The notes under the pieces: generated by a model
The model's database searches: none
The model's input: the letters and a program-made list of their open reading frames with translations, nothing else
Told to the model about the DNA's origin: nothing
Assembly (NCBI RefSeq): GCF_026341125.1
Contig: NZ_JAPEOR010000003.1
Span: 310,001-374,000, forward strand
Reading direction: 5' to 3'
Source: Streptomyces sp. NBC_01142
GTDB lineage: Bacteria > Actinomycetota > Actinomycetes > Streptomycetales > Streptomycetaceae
Length of the DNA: 64,000 nt
Position numbers and translations under genes: made by a program
Shown: positions 9,370 to 18,124 of the stretch, one piece after another
Numbering within the stretch: the stretch's first letter is position 1
Layout: every line of letters starts with the position of its first letter

Positions 9370-9578
9370 CGTGACGTTCCTCCGTACTCGCGCATTTCGG
9401 GTGGCGACATGTACGCGTCAGTCGCGAGCGTTTACGGTAGGGCGTGTTGGAGTCTGTTGGAAGAGATGCGGTAACAGTTGTTTGATGTCTCGTTCAAACC
9501 CTTGACTGCACCCCTTCCTGGGGGTGAGATCCAATCCTCGCGTTCGGTTGTGTTGAGTTGCACCATCGAGGAGGGGAT
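9370..9578. promoter_or_regulatory. Divergent promoter region, GH27 versus ABC transporter
   Basis: This 209-bp gap separates the GH27 gene and the solute-binding protein gene. It contains CGGTAACAGT (9469-9478), the inverse of ACTGTTACCG found at 6328-6337 upstream of the ROK kinase, and a loose inverted repeat CTGTT...AACAG (9454-9477). A TTGACT at about 9502 could be a -35 hexamer for the transporter operon. No perfect copy of the LacI palindrome is present. Confidence 0.4.
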
Positions 9579-10928
9579 ATGGCCCAGCCATCGTTCAATG
9601 GATCTGCCGTGCCAGGCAGCGTGGCAGGACATCGGATGTCCCGGCGGAATCTGCTGCGCGGTGCGGCGGTGGGTGCAGGTGCGGTTGCGCTGCCCTCGCT
9701 GCTCGCTGCCTGTGGCAGCGGGCCGGGCGGGGACGGAAAGACCATCACCATGGGGTCCAACTCGTCCGACCCGGTGCCGAAGAAGGCTTTCGCCGACGCG
9801 TTCGCCGCGTACGGCAAGCAGTCGAAGGAAGGGCGGAAGGTCGAGGTCAACACCGTCGACCACAACACCTTCCAGGAGAACATCAACCGCTACCTCCAGG
9901 GCAAGCCGGACGATGTCTTCATGTGGTTCGCGGGCTATCGCATGCAGTTCTTCGCCAAGAAGGGGCTGTTGTACGACATCAGCGACAACTGGCAGAGCTA
10001 CCAGGGGTTCTCGCCGGCGCTGAAGGCCCAGTCCACCGGTGAGGACGGCAAGCAGTACCTCACGCCGTACTACTACTACCCGTGGGCGGTCTTCCACCGG
10101 ACGAGCGTCTTCCAGCAGCGCGGCTACCAGGCCCCCAAGACGCTCGACGAGTACATCGCGCTCGCCAGGCAGATGCAGAAGGACAAGCTCGTTCCCATCG
10201 CGTTCTGCGACAAGGACGGCTGGCCGGCCATGGGCACCTTCGACTACATCAATATGCGCACCAACGGCTACGAGTTCCACAAGAACCTGATGGCGGGTGA
10301 GGAGGCGTGGACCGACAGGCGGGTCAAAGAGGTCTTCGACACCTGGCGCCGCCTCATCCCGTACTGCCAGCCCGGCGCCAACGGCCGCACCTGGCAGGAG
10401 GCCGCCACCAGCCTCCAGAAGAAGGAGGCGGGGATGGCGGTCTTCGGACTCCCGCACCCCGGCGCCCAGTTCCCCGAGGCGGAGCAGGCCGACATCGATT
10501 TCTTTCCGTTCCCGGTGATCAACCCCGAGCACGGCCAGGACGCCGTGGAGGCGCCCATCGACGGCTTCCTGCTGGCGAAGAAGTCGAAGAACCTCAAGAG
10601 GGCCAAGAACATGGAGAGCGCCAAGGACCTGCTGAAGTGGCTGGCCACGGGCCGGGCGGAGGACGTCTACCTCGCCAGTGACCCCCACAACATCGCCGTC
10701 AGCGATGAGGCCGACACCTCGAAGTACACGCCGATCCAGAAGAAGGCCGTCGAACTCGTCTCCGGCGCCCAGCAGATATCGCAGTTCCTGGACCGTGACA
10801 CCAGGCCGGACTTCGCTTCGACGGTGATGATCCCGGCCATTCAGAGCTTCATCAACAACCCCAAGGACGTGGACGGGTTGGTCAATGACATCGAGCGGCA
10901 GAAGAAGACCATCTTCGCCTCCGACTGA
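9579..10928 (+). CDS. ABC sugar transporter solute-binding lipoprotein
   Basis: 449 residues. The start is ATG at 9579 behind GAGGAGGGG; an earlier TTG in frame has no ribosome site. The N terminus has a twin-arginine motif (SRRNLLRG), a hydrophobic stretch and a lipobox LAAC, so the protein is likely exported by Tat and anchored by lipid. The rest is a CUT1-type extracellular substrate-binding fold (FAAYGKQSKEGRKVEV, DVFMWFAGYR, a conserved YYYPWAVFHRT near 165). It would deliver an oligosaccharide to the two downstream permeases. The ATPase is not in the window; in streptomycetes such systems commonly share the MsiK ATPase encoded elsewhere. Confidence 0.92.
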   Translation: MAQPSFNGSAVPGSVAGHRMSRRNLLRGAAVGAGAVALPSLLAACGSGPGGDGKTITMGSNSSDPVPKKAFADAFAAYGKQSKEGRKVEVNTVDHNTFQENINRYLQGKPDDVFMWFAGYRMQFFAKKGLLYDISDNWQSYQGFSPALKAQSTGEDGKQYLTPYYYYPWAVFHRTSVFQQRGYQAPKTLDEYIALARQMQKDKLVPIAFCDKDGWPAMGTFDYINMRTNGYEFHKNLMAGEEAWTDRRVKEVFDTWRRLIPYCQPGANGRTWQEAATSLQKKEAGMAVFGLPHPGAQFPEAEQADIDFFPFPVINPEHGQDAVEAPIDGFLLAKKSKNLKRAKNMESAKDLLKWLATGRAEDVYLASDPHNIAVSDEADTSKYTPIQKKAVELVSGAQQISQFLDRDTRPDFASTVMIPAIQSFINNPKDVDGLVNDIERQKKTIFASD

Positions 10929-10960
10929 CCCGTGTCCCCGGCGGACCCCGAGACCTGCGG

Positions 10961-10990
10961 ACCGACTCACCGACTCACCGACTCACCGAC
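10961..10990 (+). repeat. Tandem 8-bp repeat in transporter operon
   Basis: Three perfect head-to-tail copies of ACCGACTC and a partial fourth lie in the 116-bp gap between the solute-binding protein and first permease genes. Probably slippage-generated and without function, though it could tune spacing or stability within the mRNA. Confidence 0.8.
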
Positions 10991-11044
10991 GGACCGCGGA
11001 CCGACTGACCGACACCGGCCGAGACGAACTGGGAGCCACCGCCC

Positions 11045-12052
11045 GTGCCGCTGCTGCAATCTCCGGGGGGCCAACCCCCCGACCCCCGGCCGGAACCGCA
11101 GGCCGCCCGGGGCACCCCGAACGACACCGGGGGGCCAACGAGGGCCGGCATCTCGCGGCGCGCCGTCCGGCGAGGGCCGCGGCGGTTCACCCGTCGGGAC
11201 CTTGCCGTCCTGGGCGTACTGCTCGGCATACCGATCCTGCTCGACGTGGTCATCGTGTGGGGACCGACCCTGGCCTCCGTCGTCCTCTCCTTCACCAGTT
11301 GGGACGGCATCGGAGAGATCTCCTGGGTCGGTACGCAGAACTACGAGAACCTCTTCACCAACTACCCGGCCTTCTGGCCCGCCGCCCGCCACAATCTGCT
11401 CTGGCTCGCCTTCCTCGGGCTGATCGCCACCCCGTTCGGGCTGCTGCTCGCCGTTCTCATCGACCGCGGCGTCCGCTTCAGCCGCTTCTACCAGTCGACG
11501 CTCTACATGCCGGTGGTGCTCTCGCTCGCCGTCGTCGGCTTCATCGCCCAGCTGATCTTCTCCCGCGATCAGGGCGCACTCAACGCGATCCTCGGTGACA
11601 CCGAGCACCCCACCGACTGGCTCGGCGATCCCGACCTGAACATCTGGATGATCCTGCTGGCCGCCGCCTGGCGGCACACCGGCTATGTGATGATCCTCTA
11701 CCTGGCCGGCCTCAAGGCCGTCGACCCGGCGCTGAAGGAAGCCGCGGCCATCGACGGCGCGAGCGAGTCACAGACCTTCTTCCGCGTCGTCTTTCCGACC
11801 CTGCGGCCCGTCAACGTCATCGTCGGCGTCATCACCGTCATCGAGTCGCTGCGCGCCTTCGACATCGTCTATGCCGTCAACAAGGGCAGAAACGGCCTGG
11901 AGCTGCTCTCGGTCCTCGTCACCGACAACATCATCGGCGAGGCCAGCCGCATCGGATTCGGCTCGGCGATCGCCGTGGTGCTGCTGCTCGTCTCCATGGG
12001 ATTCGTCGTGACGTATCTGGTCCAGGAGATCCGTGGGGAGAAGAACCGATGA
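11045..12052 (+). CDS. ABC sugar transporter permease (MalF type)
   Basis: 335-residue inner-membrane protein with six predicted membrane helices after a Pro/Arg-rich cytosolic N terminus. The EAA loop that contacts the ATPase is clear: EAAAIDGASESQTFFRVVFP near residue 235. It starts with GTG and its stop overlaps the next permease in an ATGA, which implies translational coupling. With the solute-binding protein and the second permease it forms a CUT1 importer. The start could be further downstream near the basic RRFTRRDLAVLG, since the first 40 residues look unstructured. Confidence 0.9.
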   Translation: MPLLQSPGGQPPDPRPEPQAARGTPNDTGGPTRAGISRRAVRRGPRRFTRRDLAVLGVLLGIPILLDVVIVWGPTLASVVLSFTSWDGIGEISWVGTQNYENLFTNYPAFWPAARHNLLWLAFLGLIATPFGLLLAVLIDRGVRFSRFYQSTLYMPVVLSLAVVGFIAQLIFSRDQGALNAILGDTEHPTDWLGDPDLNIWMILLAAAWRHTGYVMILYLAGLKAVDPALKEAAAIDGASESQTFFRVVFPTLRPVNVIVGVITVIESLRAFDIVYAVNKGRNGLELLSVLVTDNIIGEASRIGFGSAIAVVLLLVSMGFVVTYLVQEIRGEKNR

Positions 12053-12972
12053 CGCTCGACACCGCCCCGGCGCCCGCCGCCACCAGCCCCGCTCCGGCCC
12101 CACCCACCCGCCGGCGCGCTCTTCGCCCCGGCCGCCTCGGCGTGCACGCCTTCCTGATGGCCGTCTCGCTGGCCTTCCTGGCACCCCTGCTGCTCGCGGT
12201 GTACGCCTCCCTCCGGCCGTACGACGAGACCTCCGAGAACGGGTACTTCTCGCTGCCGGAGAAGCTCTCCTTCGACTACTACCAACAGGCCTTCAGCGAC
12301 TCGGGGATGACGAAGTACTTCGTCAACACCCTCATCATCGCGGTGCCGGGCGTGCTCCTCACACTCTTCTTCGCCTCGTTCGTCGCCTTCGCCGTGGCGC
12401 GGCTGAGGATGCGGGGCTCGATCGTGCTGCTGATGCTGTTCACCGCGGGCAATCTGCTGCCCCAGCAGGTGATCGTCACTCCGCTGTACGTACTGTTCAA
12501 CCGCATCCCGCTGCCGTACTGGATGTCCGACTCGATGACGATGTTCGACTCGTACTGGGCGGTCGTCTCCGTCCAGATCGGCTTCCAGATCGGGTTCTGT
12601 GTCTTCGTCCTCGCCAACTTCATGCGCACCCTGCCGCAGGAGATCCTGGAAGCGGCGATCGTGGACGGCGCGGGCGTGTGGACGCAGTACTGGCGCATCA
12701 CCCTGCCCCTGTGCCGCCCCGCCCTCGCGGCGCTCGGCACGCTCCAGTTCACCTGGATGTACAACGACTTCCTCTGGGCGCTGGTCTTCATCTCCGACGG
12801 TGACAAACTCCCCGTCACCTCGGCGCTGAACAACCTCCGCGGCCAGTTCTTCACCGACTACAACCTGCTGGCGGCGGGCTCGGTGATCGTGGCACTGCCG
12901 ACGCTGGTGGTCTTCCTGCTGCTCCAGCGCCACTTCATCGCCGGGCTCACCCTGGGCTCCACCAAGGGCTGA
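12049..12972 (+). CDS. ABC sugar transporter permease (MalG type)
   Basis: 307-residue membrane protein, last gene of the transporter operon. Six predicted helices, conserved PLYVLFNRIPL region, and an EAA loop EILEAAIVDGAGVWTQYW near residue 205. Initiates inside the stop of the preceding gene (ATGA). A GC-rich hairpin follows 8 bp after the stop codon, closing the operon. Substrate specificity is set by the binding protein; an alpha-galactoside or related plant oligosaccharide is plausible from the neighbouring GH27 gene but is inference. Confidence 0.9.
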   Translation: MTLDTAPAPAATSPAPAPPTRRRALRPGRLGVHAFLMAVSLAFLAPLLLAVYASLRPYDETSENGYFSLPEKLSFDYYQQAFSDSGMTKYFVNTLIIAVPGVLLTLFFASFVAFAVARLRMRGSIVLLMLFTAGNLLPQQVIVTPLYVLFNRIPLPYWMSDSMTMFDSYWAVVSVQIGFQIGFCVFVLANFMRTLPQEILEAAIVDGAGVWTQYWRITLPLCRPALAALGTLQFTWMYNDFLWALVFISDGDKLPVTSALNNLRGQFFTDYNLLAAGSVIVALPTLVVFLLLQRHFIAGLTLGSTKG

Positions 12973-12980
12973 GCCGTACG

Positions 12981-13010
12981 GCCCCCGTTCCTGCGCGGGG
13001 CGGGGGCTTT
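12981..13010 (+). terminator. Hairpin terminator after ABC operon
   Basis: GCCCCCG (12981-12987) pairs with CGGGGGC (13001-13007) and is followed by a short TTT. Position just after the permease stop supports a terminator. Confidence 0.65.
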
Positions 13011-13056
13011 GTCGTGTCCGGGGACCGCGGACCCGGCACGATCGAAAAGACCCCCA

Positions 13057-13233
13057 CTAGGTGACCGCGTCGGCCGTCTGCTGCGACACGACCACCAGAA
13101 AAGCGTCCGAGTCCAAGTCCATCACGACCTCCGCCGCCAGACCCTCGTTCCGACGGTCCCGGGCGAACTCCTCGGCAGGCCAGCTGCCGCGCGGCCCTCC
13201 GGCAGGGAACCTCTCCAACACCGTACGGAGCAT
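13057..13233 (-). CDS. Small conserved-type hypothetical protein (58 aa)
   Basis: A 58-codon frame reading MLRTVLERFPAGG, then GSWPAEEFARDRRNEG, then AAEVVMDLDSDAFLVVV before TAG. The start ATG has AAGGGGG seven bases upstream. The WPAEEFxRxRRxEG...AEVVMDLxSDxFLVVV pattern is, from memory, a recurrent small protein of streptomycetes, and the alternation of an amphipathic helix and two hydrophobic strands looks like a compact globular protein. Function unknown. It is divergent from the P-loop/Nudix gene, with a 230-bp gap that should hold both promoters. Easily missed because of its size. Confidence 0.7.
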   Translation of the reverse strand: MLRTVLERFPAGGPRGSWPAEEFARDRRNEGLAAEVVMDLDSDAFLVVVSQQTADAVT

Positions 13234-13463
13234 CCTGCACCCCCTTGTCTCTCCCGCTCCAACGACGCTCCGTGCCCGGTGTCACGGTCCGTCGAAGGAG
13301 CACTGTTCGTATGGTGAGACGCGGCACCGCCCGCGGCGGTGGTGGTGAACCGGCAACAGCACGGCCACAGTTGTGTCCGCGATCAGCCGACCGGTTGCCG
13401 CCACGGGTTTCCGTGGCAGGGTGTTGCGGGCAATCCACTGAGGGCTACGGAAGAGGGGGAACC

Positions 13464-14510
13464 GTGATCGTCTGGATCAACGGTGCGTTCGGAGCGGGCA
13501 AGACCAGTACTGCACGCGAACTGATCGACCTGATCCCGAACAGCACTCTGTTCGACCCCGAACTGATCGGCGGCGGTCTGCGCGATCTGCTGCCGCAGAA
13601 GCGGCTCGCCGAAGTGGGCGACTATCAGGATCTGCCGATCTGGCGACGGCTCGTGGTGGACACCGCGGCCGCGCTGCTGGCCGAGCTCGGCGGTGTGCTC
13701 GTGGTACCGATGACCCTGCTCCGCCAGGAGTACCGCGATGAGATCTTCGGCGGTCTCGCCTCCCGGCGCATACCCGTGAGACATGTGCTGCTGGGCCCAG
13801 GCGAAACGATCCTGCGCGAGCGGACAGCCGCCCGCGAGGAGCCGGACACCCCGGACGGCATTCCGGACGCGGACCAGCGGGTGCGGCAGTGGGCGTACGA
13901 CCACATCGAGCCGTACCGCGCAGCGCTCGGCTGGATCACCGCGGACGCGCATGTCATCGACAACGGCCCGCTCGACCCGCGCCGGACGGCGCAGCGGATT
14001 GCGGAGGCGGTACGGACCGGAGCGGCCGCGGCCTGTGAGATCGTCCAGACGCCCGAGCCGACCGCCGAGACCCTCGCCGCGGGCGTGCTGCTCTTCGACG
14101 AGCAGGACCGGGTGCTGCTCGTCGACCCCACCTACAAGCCGGGCTGGGAGTTCCCCGGCGGAGTGGTGGAGCGGGGCGAGGCGCCCGCGCGCGCCGGAAT
14201 GCGCGAGGTCGCCGAGGAGCTGGGCATCGAACTGGGCGAGGTGCCCAGGCTGTTGGTGGTCGACTGGGAGCCGCCGCGACCGCCGGGGTTCGGCGGACTG
14301 CGGCTGCTCTTCGACGGCGGCCGGCTGCACAGCGGCACGGCGCGGCGGGTGCTGTTGCCCGGATCGGAGCTGCGCGACTGGCGCTTCGTGAGCGAGCAGG
14401 AGGCGGCCGAACTGCTTCCTCCCACCCGCAGCGAACGGCTGCGCTGGGCACTGCGGGCCCGCGAGCGCGGGACCGTGCTCAATCTAGAGGCCGGCATCCC
14501 CGTCGGCTGA
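13464..14510 (+). CDS. P-loop kinase-like / Nudix hydrolase fusion
   Basis: 348 residues with two domains. The N-terminal part begins at the GTG (MIVWINGAFGAGKTST) with a Walker A motif and resembles an AAA_33/chloramphenicol-phosphotransferase-type NTP-binding kinase. The C-terminal half (about 200-345) is a Nudix domain with an intact box: GGVVERGEAPARAGMREVAEELGIE, matching G-x5-E-x7-REUxEExGU. The GTG is preceded by AAGAGGGGG; the longer upstream frame has no support. The kinase half may phosphorylate a small molecule and the Nudix half hydrolyse a nucleoside-diphosphate derivative; no substrate is evident. Its end overlaps the convergent MBL gene by 27 bp. Confidence 0.85.
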   Translation: MIVWINGAFGAGKTSTARELIDLIPNSTLFDPELIGGGLRDLLPQKRLAEVGDYQDLPIWRRLVVDTAAALLAELGGVLVVPMTLLRQEYRDEIFGGLASRRIPVRHVLLGPGETILRERTAAREEPDTPDGIPDADQRVRQWAYDHIEPYRAALGWITADAHVIDNGPLDPRRTAQRIAEAVRTGAAAACEIVQTPEPTAETLAAGVLLFDEQDRVLLVDPTYKPGWEFPGGVVERGEAPARAGMREVAEELGIELGEVPRLLVVDWEPPRPPGFGGLRLLFDGGRLHSGTARRVLLPGSELRDWRFVSEQEAAELLPPTRSERLRWALRARERGTVLNLEAGIPVG

Positions 14511-15179
14511 CGCGAGCAGTACGGTCGGCGCGTTCTCCGTGAGCGGGTCGCCGTGCCCGAAGCAGACGGTGGACGGCGCGAGCGAGGCGAGACGGCGCAT
14601 CGACACCTCGGCCTGCGCGCGGTCCACGTTGAAGACGCCCAGCATCACCTGGCCCACCGCAGCGATGCAGTCGCCCGTGAACAGCACGCCGTGGCGCGGG
14701 AGATGGATGCCGATGGAGCCGTCGGTGTGGCCGGGGGAGTGGACCACCACGGCCCCGTCGCCGAAGCCGAGGTCGTCGCCGTCCTCGAGCTCACGGTCGA
14801 CGCGGGTCGGCGGGGCAGGCGGAACGGTGAGTCCGTGCTCGTACAGCGGAATCTCCCAGTCGAGCAGCACGGGCTCCGGGACCGGCTGCTCGCCGCGGAC
14901 CACGGGGGCGTCGAGGCGGTGGGCCAGCACCTCGGCGCCGTACCGGTCCGCCAGCTCCTGGGCCGCGCCCACATGGTCGCGGTGGCAGTGGGTGAGCACG
15001 ATCCGGCGGATGGCGTCGGGGCGCAGACCCACGCTCCGTATGGCCTGTTCGATGTCCGGGGCCGCGTGCACATTGCCCGCGTCGATCAGGGTCAGCTCGT
15101 CGCCGTCGCGCCACAGATACGCCTGGCCGATCGCGAAGCGGAACATGTGCAGCTGAGGGAGTACCTCGATGAAGTCCAT
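14484..15179 (-). CDS. MBL-fold metallohydrolase
   Basis: 231-residue cytosolic hydrolase of the metallo-beta-lactamase fold. All metal-site motifs are visible: THCHRDHVG (HxHxDH) near residue 62, HSPGHTDG, FTGDC and FGHGDP near the C terminus. The start MDFIEVLPQLHMFRF is chosen because upstream residues (LRAYDLAYVRR) do not belong to the fold. Such proteins in the glyoxalase-II/lactonase group hydrolyse thioesters, lactones or other esters; the actual substrate is not indicated. The neighbouring M20 peptidase gene lies 84 bp upstream on the same strand, so they may be co-transcribed. Confidence 0.88.
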   Translation of the reverse strand: MDFIEVLPQLHMFRFAIGQAYLWRDGDELTLIDAGNVHAAPDIEQAIRSVGLRPDAIRRIVLTHCHRDHVGAAQELADRYGAEVLAHRLDAPVVRGEQPVPEPVLLDWEIPLYEHGLTVPPAPPTRVDRELEDGDDLGFGDGAVVVHSPGHTDGSIGIHLPRHGVLFTGDCIAAVGQVMLGVFNVDRAQAEVSMRRLASLAPSTVCFGHGDPLTENAPTVLLASADGDAGL

Positions 15180-15263
15180 ACGGCGAACGTACGCAAGGTC
15201 GTACGCCCGCAGCATGGATCTACGCTGAGCGCGATCTTCGCTGAACGCTTAAGCCCGCTCCGC

Positions 15264-16628
15264 TCAAACCGTCTTGGACGCGGCGTAGTTGACCAGGAAC
15301 AACGCCTCGGCGACCGACAGCCGCTCGAGTTCCTCGGGTGAGACGGACTCGTTCACCGCGTGGATCTGCGCCTCCGGCTCGCTCAGGCCGATCAGCAGGA
15401 TCTCCGCCTCGGGGTAGAGCGCTGCGAGCGTGTTGCACAGCGGGATCGAGCCGCCCATGCCTGCCGACTGCATCTCCTCGCCCGGGTAGGCGGCGCGCAT
15501 CGCCTCGGCCATCGAGGAGTACGCCGGGCTGGAGATGTCCGCCTGGAACGGCTGGCCCTGACCGACCTGCTCCACCGCGACCCGCGCACCCCACGGAGTG
15601 TGTGCCTCCAGGTGCGCGGCCAGCAGCTTGGTCGCCTCGGCGGCGTCCTGGCCCGGCGGCACCCGCAGGCTGATCAGCGCCCGCGCGCCCGCCTGCACGG
15701 ACGGGGTCGCGCCGATGACCGGCGGGCAGTCGATACCGAGCACCGTGACGGCGGGGCGCGCCCAGATGCGGTCCGCGACCGCGCCCGTACCGATCAGCCC
15801 CACGCCGTCGAGCACCTTGGCATCCTTGCGGAAGTCCGCCTCCGGGTACTGCAGTCCCTCCCAAGCAGCCTCGGCGGAAAGGCCGTCCACGGTCGTCGAG
15901 CCGTCCTCGGCACGGAGCGAGTCCAGCACGCGGATCAGCGCGGCCAGCGCGTCGGGGGCCGCGCCGCCGAACTGGCCGGAGTGCAGATTGCCTTCGAGGG
16001 TGTCGATCTGGACGCGCACGAGCGTCATCCCGCGCAGCGTCGCGGTGACCGTGGGCAGCCCCAGCCGGAAGTTCCCGGCGTCGCCGATGACGATGGTGTC
16101 GGCGATCAGCAGCTCGGGGTGCGCTTCGGCGTACCGCTCGAGGCCTCCCGTGCCCTGCTCCTCCGAGCCCTCGACGATCACCTTGATGTTCACCGGCACA
16201 CCGCCGTTCGCCTTGAGGGCGCGCAGCGCGAGCAGATGCATGATGAAGCCGCCCTTGCAGTCCGCGGCTCCGCGTCCGTACCAGCGGCCGTCGCGCTCGG
16301 TGAGCTCGAACGGCGGGGTGGTCCAGGCGGCCAGGTCCAGCGGCGGCTGCACGTCGTAGTGCGCATACAGCAGTACGGTCGGCGCGCCCGCCGGGCCGGG
16401 CAGGAAGCCGTAGACGGACTGCGTGCCGTCCGGGGTGTCGAGGACGGCGATGTCCTGGAAGTCCTCGGCGTGCAGGGCGTCGGCGACCCACCTCGCCGCG
16501 GCCTCGCACTCGCTCTTGGGGAACTGCGCCGGATCCGCCACCGACTGGAAGGCCACCAGCTCCGTGAGCTCCGCCTGCGCGCGGGGCAGCAGGGATGCGA
16601 CGGTCTCGGCGATCGGATCGGCGGTCAT
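15264..16628 (-). CDS. M20-family dipeptidase
   Basis: 454-residue zinc peptidase of family M20, dipeptidase subgroup. Key motifs: YAHYDVQPP (metal His and nearby Asp), WYGRGAADCKGG (bridging Asp), EGSEEQGTGG (catalytic Glu pair), then the dimerisation domain and a C-terminal metal His region. ATG at 16628 has GAGGAGC upstream; the longer frame's N terminus is Pro/Arg-rich and not M20-like. Expected to cleave dipeptides or related acylated amino acids in the cytosol. Same orientation as the MBL hydrolase downstream, divergent from the flavoprotein gene. Confidence 0.92.
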   Translation of the reverse strand: MTADPIAETVASLLPRAQAELTELVAFQSVADPAQFPKSECEAAARWVADALHAEDFQDIAVLDTPDGTQSVYGFLPGPAGAPTVLLYAHYDVQPPLDLAAWTTPPFELTERDGRWYGRGAADCKGGFIMHLLALRALKANGGVPVNIKVIVEGSEEQGTGGLERYAEAHPELLIADTIVIGDAGNFRLGLPTVTATLRGMTLVRVQIDTLEGNLHSGQFGGAAPDALAALIRVLDSLRAEDGSTTVDGLSAEAAWEGLQYPEADFRKDAKVLDGVGLIGTGAVADRIWARPAVTVLGIDCPPVIGATPSVQAGARALISLRVPPGQDAAEATKLLAAHLEAHTPWGARVAVEQVGQGQPFQADISSPAYSSMAEAMRAAYPGEEMQSAGMGGSIPLCNTLAALYPEAEILLIGLSEPEAQIHAVNESVSPEELERLSVAEALFLVNYAASKTV

Positions 16629-16738
16629 GGGCACGCTCCTCGTGGGTGCGACGTTATGTGATGTGTGTACGGCGAATGTGTGGTCGATCCTCCCACAGGG
16701 GGCGGAACCCGACTGCGCCGTAGGATGCCGTCGAGAGC

Positions 16739-18004
16739 ATGGGCCACGGGTCGGATCGGGAGCAGAAACACATCGTGAGCAGCGAGAACGGTGCCGCCGG
16801 GGCAGGGGCAGCAAGTGAGCACGGCGAGCCGGTGTGGGACGTCGTCGTGGTCGGCGGCGGACCGGCGGGAGCTTCGGCGGCCTATGCGGCGGCGGTGGCC
16901 GGCCGGCAGGTGCTGCTGCTGGAGAAGTCCGAACTGCCCCGCTACAAAACATGCGGTGGAGGGATCATCGGTCCCTCGCGTGACAGTCTTCCGCCCGGCT
17001 TCGAACTACCGTTGCAGGACAAGGTGCACGCCGTCACCTTCTCGCTGAACGGCCGACTGACGCGTACACGCCGCTCCCGGCGGATGCTCTTCGGGCTCAT
17101 CAACCGCCCCGAGTTCGACGCGGGACTGGTGGAGCAGGCACAGAAGGCGGGTGCCGTGCTGCGCACCGGCGCGACCGTCGCCCGCGTCGAGCAGCACGGT
17201 CCCGCCGTGCCGGACCGGCGCACGGTCGCCGTGGTGCTGGCGGACGGCGAGACCGTACTGGCGCGTGCGGTCGTCGGCGCGGACGGCAGCGCCAGCCGGA
17301 TAGGGGCGCATGTCGGGGTGAAGCTCGACCAGGTGGACCTCGGCCTGGAGGCGGAGATTCCGGTGCCGGCGACGGTAGCCGACGACTGGGCGGGCCGGGT
17401 GCTCATCGACTGGGGCCCGATGCCTGGGAGTTACGGCTGGGTGTTCCCCAAGGGGCGGACGCTGACGGTCGGAGTGATCTCGGCGCGGGGCGAGGGCGCG
17501 GCGACCAAGCGCTATCTGGAGGACTTCATCGCGCGGCTGGGGCTCGCCGGATTCGAGCCGGCGGTCTCCTCCGGGCATCTGACCCGGTGCCGCAGCGACG
17601 ACTCGCCCCTGTCGCGCGGGCGGGTGCTGGTGTGCGGGGACGCGGCAGGGCTGCTTGAGCCGTGGACCCGCGAGGGGATCTCCTTCGCGCTGCGGTCGGG
17701 GCGGCTCGCGGGGGAGTGGGCGGCCAGGATCTCGGAGGCCCATGACGCCGTGGACGCGCGCCGCCAAGCCCTGAATTACGCGTTTGCGATCAAGTCGGGA
17801 CTGGGTGTGGAGATGGGGGTCGGGCGGCGGATGCTCGCCCTCTTCGAGCGCCGCCCGGGGCTGCTGCATGCGGCGATCACCGGTTTCCGGCCCGCCTGGA
17901 AGGCGTTCGCGGACATCGCGCGCGGATCGACGACGCTGGCCGGGCTGGTGCGTACGCATCCGATGGCGCGGCGCGCGCTGGAGGCGATGGACCGGCGCGC
18001 CTAA
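16739..18004 (+). CDS. Geranylgeranyl-reductase-family FAD oxidoreductase
   Basis: 421-residue flavoprotein. The N-terminal dinucleotide fold VVVVGGGPAGASAAYAAA, the RYKTCGGGIIG motif that follows in geranylgeranyl reductases, and the second FAD motif VLVCGDAAGLLEPWTREGISFAL near residue 300 are all clear. It probably reduces isoprenoid double bonds, for example of menaquinone side chains or prenyl lipids, at the membrane face. A TAGGAT -10-like hexamer lies at 16721-16726, so an ATG at 16739 would give an almost leaderless message; GTG at 16774 is the alternative start. Confidence 0.87.
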   Translation: MGHGSDREQKHIVSSENGAAGAGAASEHGEPVWDVVVVGGGPAGASAAYAAAVAGRQVLLLEKSELPRYKTCGGGIIGPSRDSLPPGFELPLQDKVHAVTFSLNGRLTRTRRSRRMLFGLINRPEFDAGLVEQAQKAGAVLRTGATVARVEQHGPAVPDRRTVAVVLADGETVLARAVVGADGSASRIGAHVGVKLDQVDLGLEAEIPVPATVADDWAGRVLIDWGPMPGSYGWVFPKGRTLTVGVISARGEGAATKRYLEDFIARLGLAGFEPAVSSGHLTRCRSDDSPLSRGRVLVCGDAAGLLEPWTREGISFALRSGRLAGEWAARISEAHDAVDARRQALNYAFAIKSGLGVEMGVGRRMLALFERRPGLLHAAITGFRPAWKAFADIARGSTTLAGLVRTHPMARRALEAMDRRA

Positions 18005-18124
18005 CGGGTGCGGAGGCGTAAGGGGGGCGTACTGCGGAGGTGTACGGGGGCGTGCGCGGGAGCGTACGCCGCGTGCACGAGGGCGTGCGCGGTGCGGAGG
18101 GAGGCAGGCGGCTGTGCCGGTGCT

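Noticed and set aside
9579..13010. Missing or frameshifted ABC ATPase gene in the sugar transporter operon
   Set aside because: No Walker-type frame is present or broken here; sharing a distant MsiK-type ATPase is normal for this transporter class in streptomycetes.
12947..13438. 163-residue minus-strand gene
   Set aside because: Arg/Pro/Gly-rich translation with no domain pattern; it overlaps the terminator and the better supported 58-codon gene.
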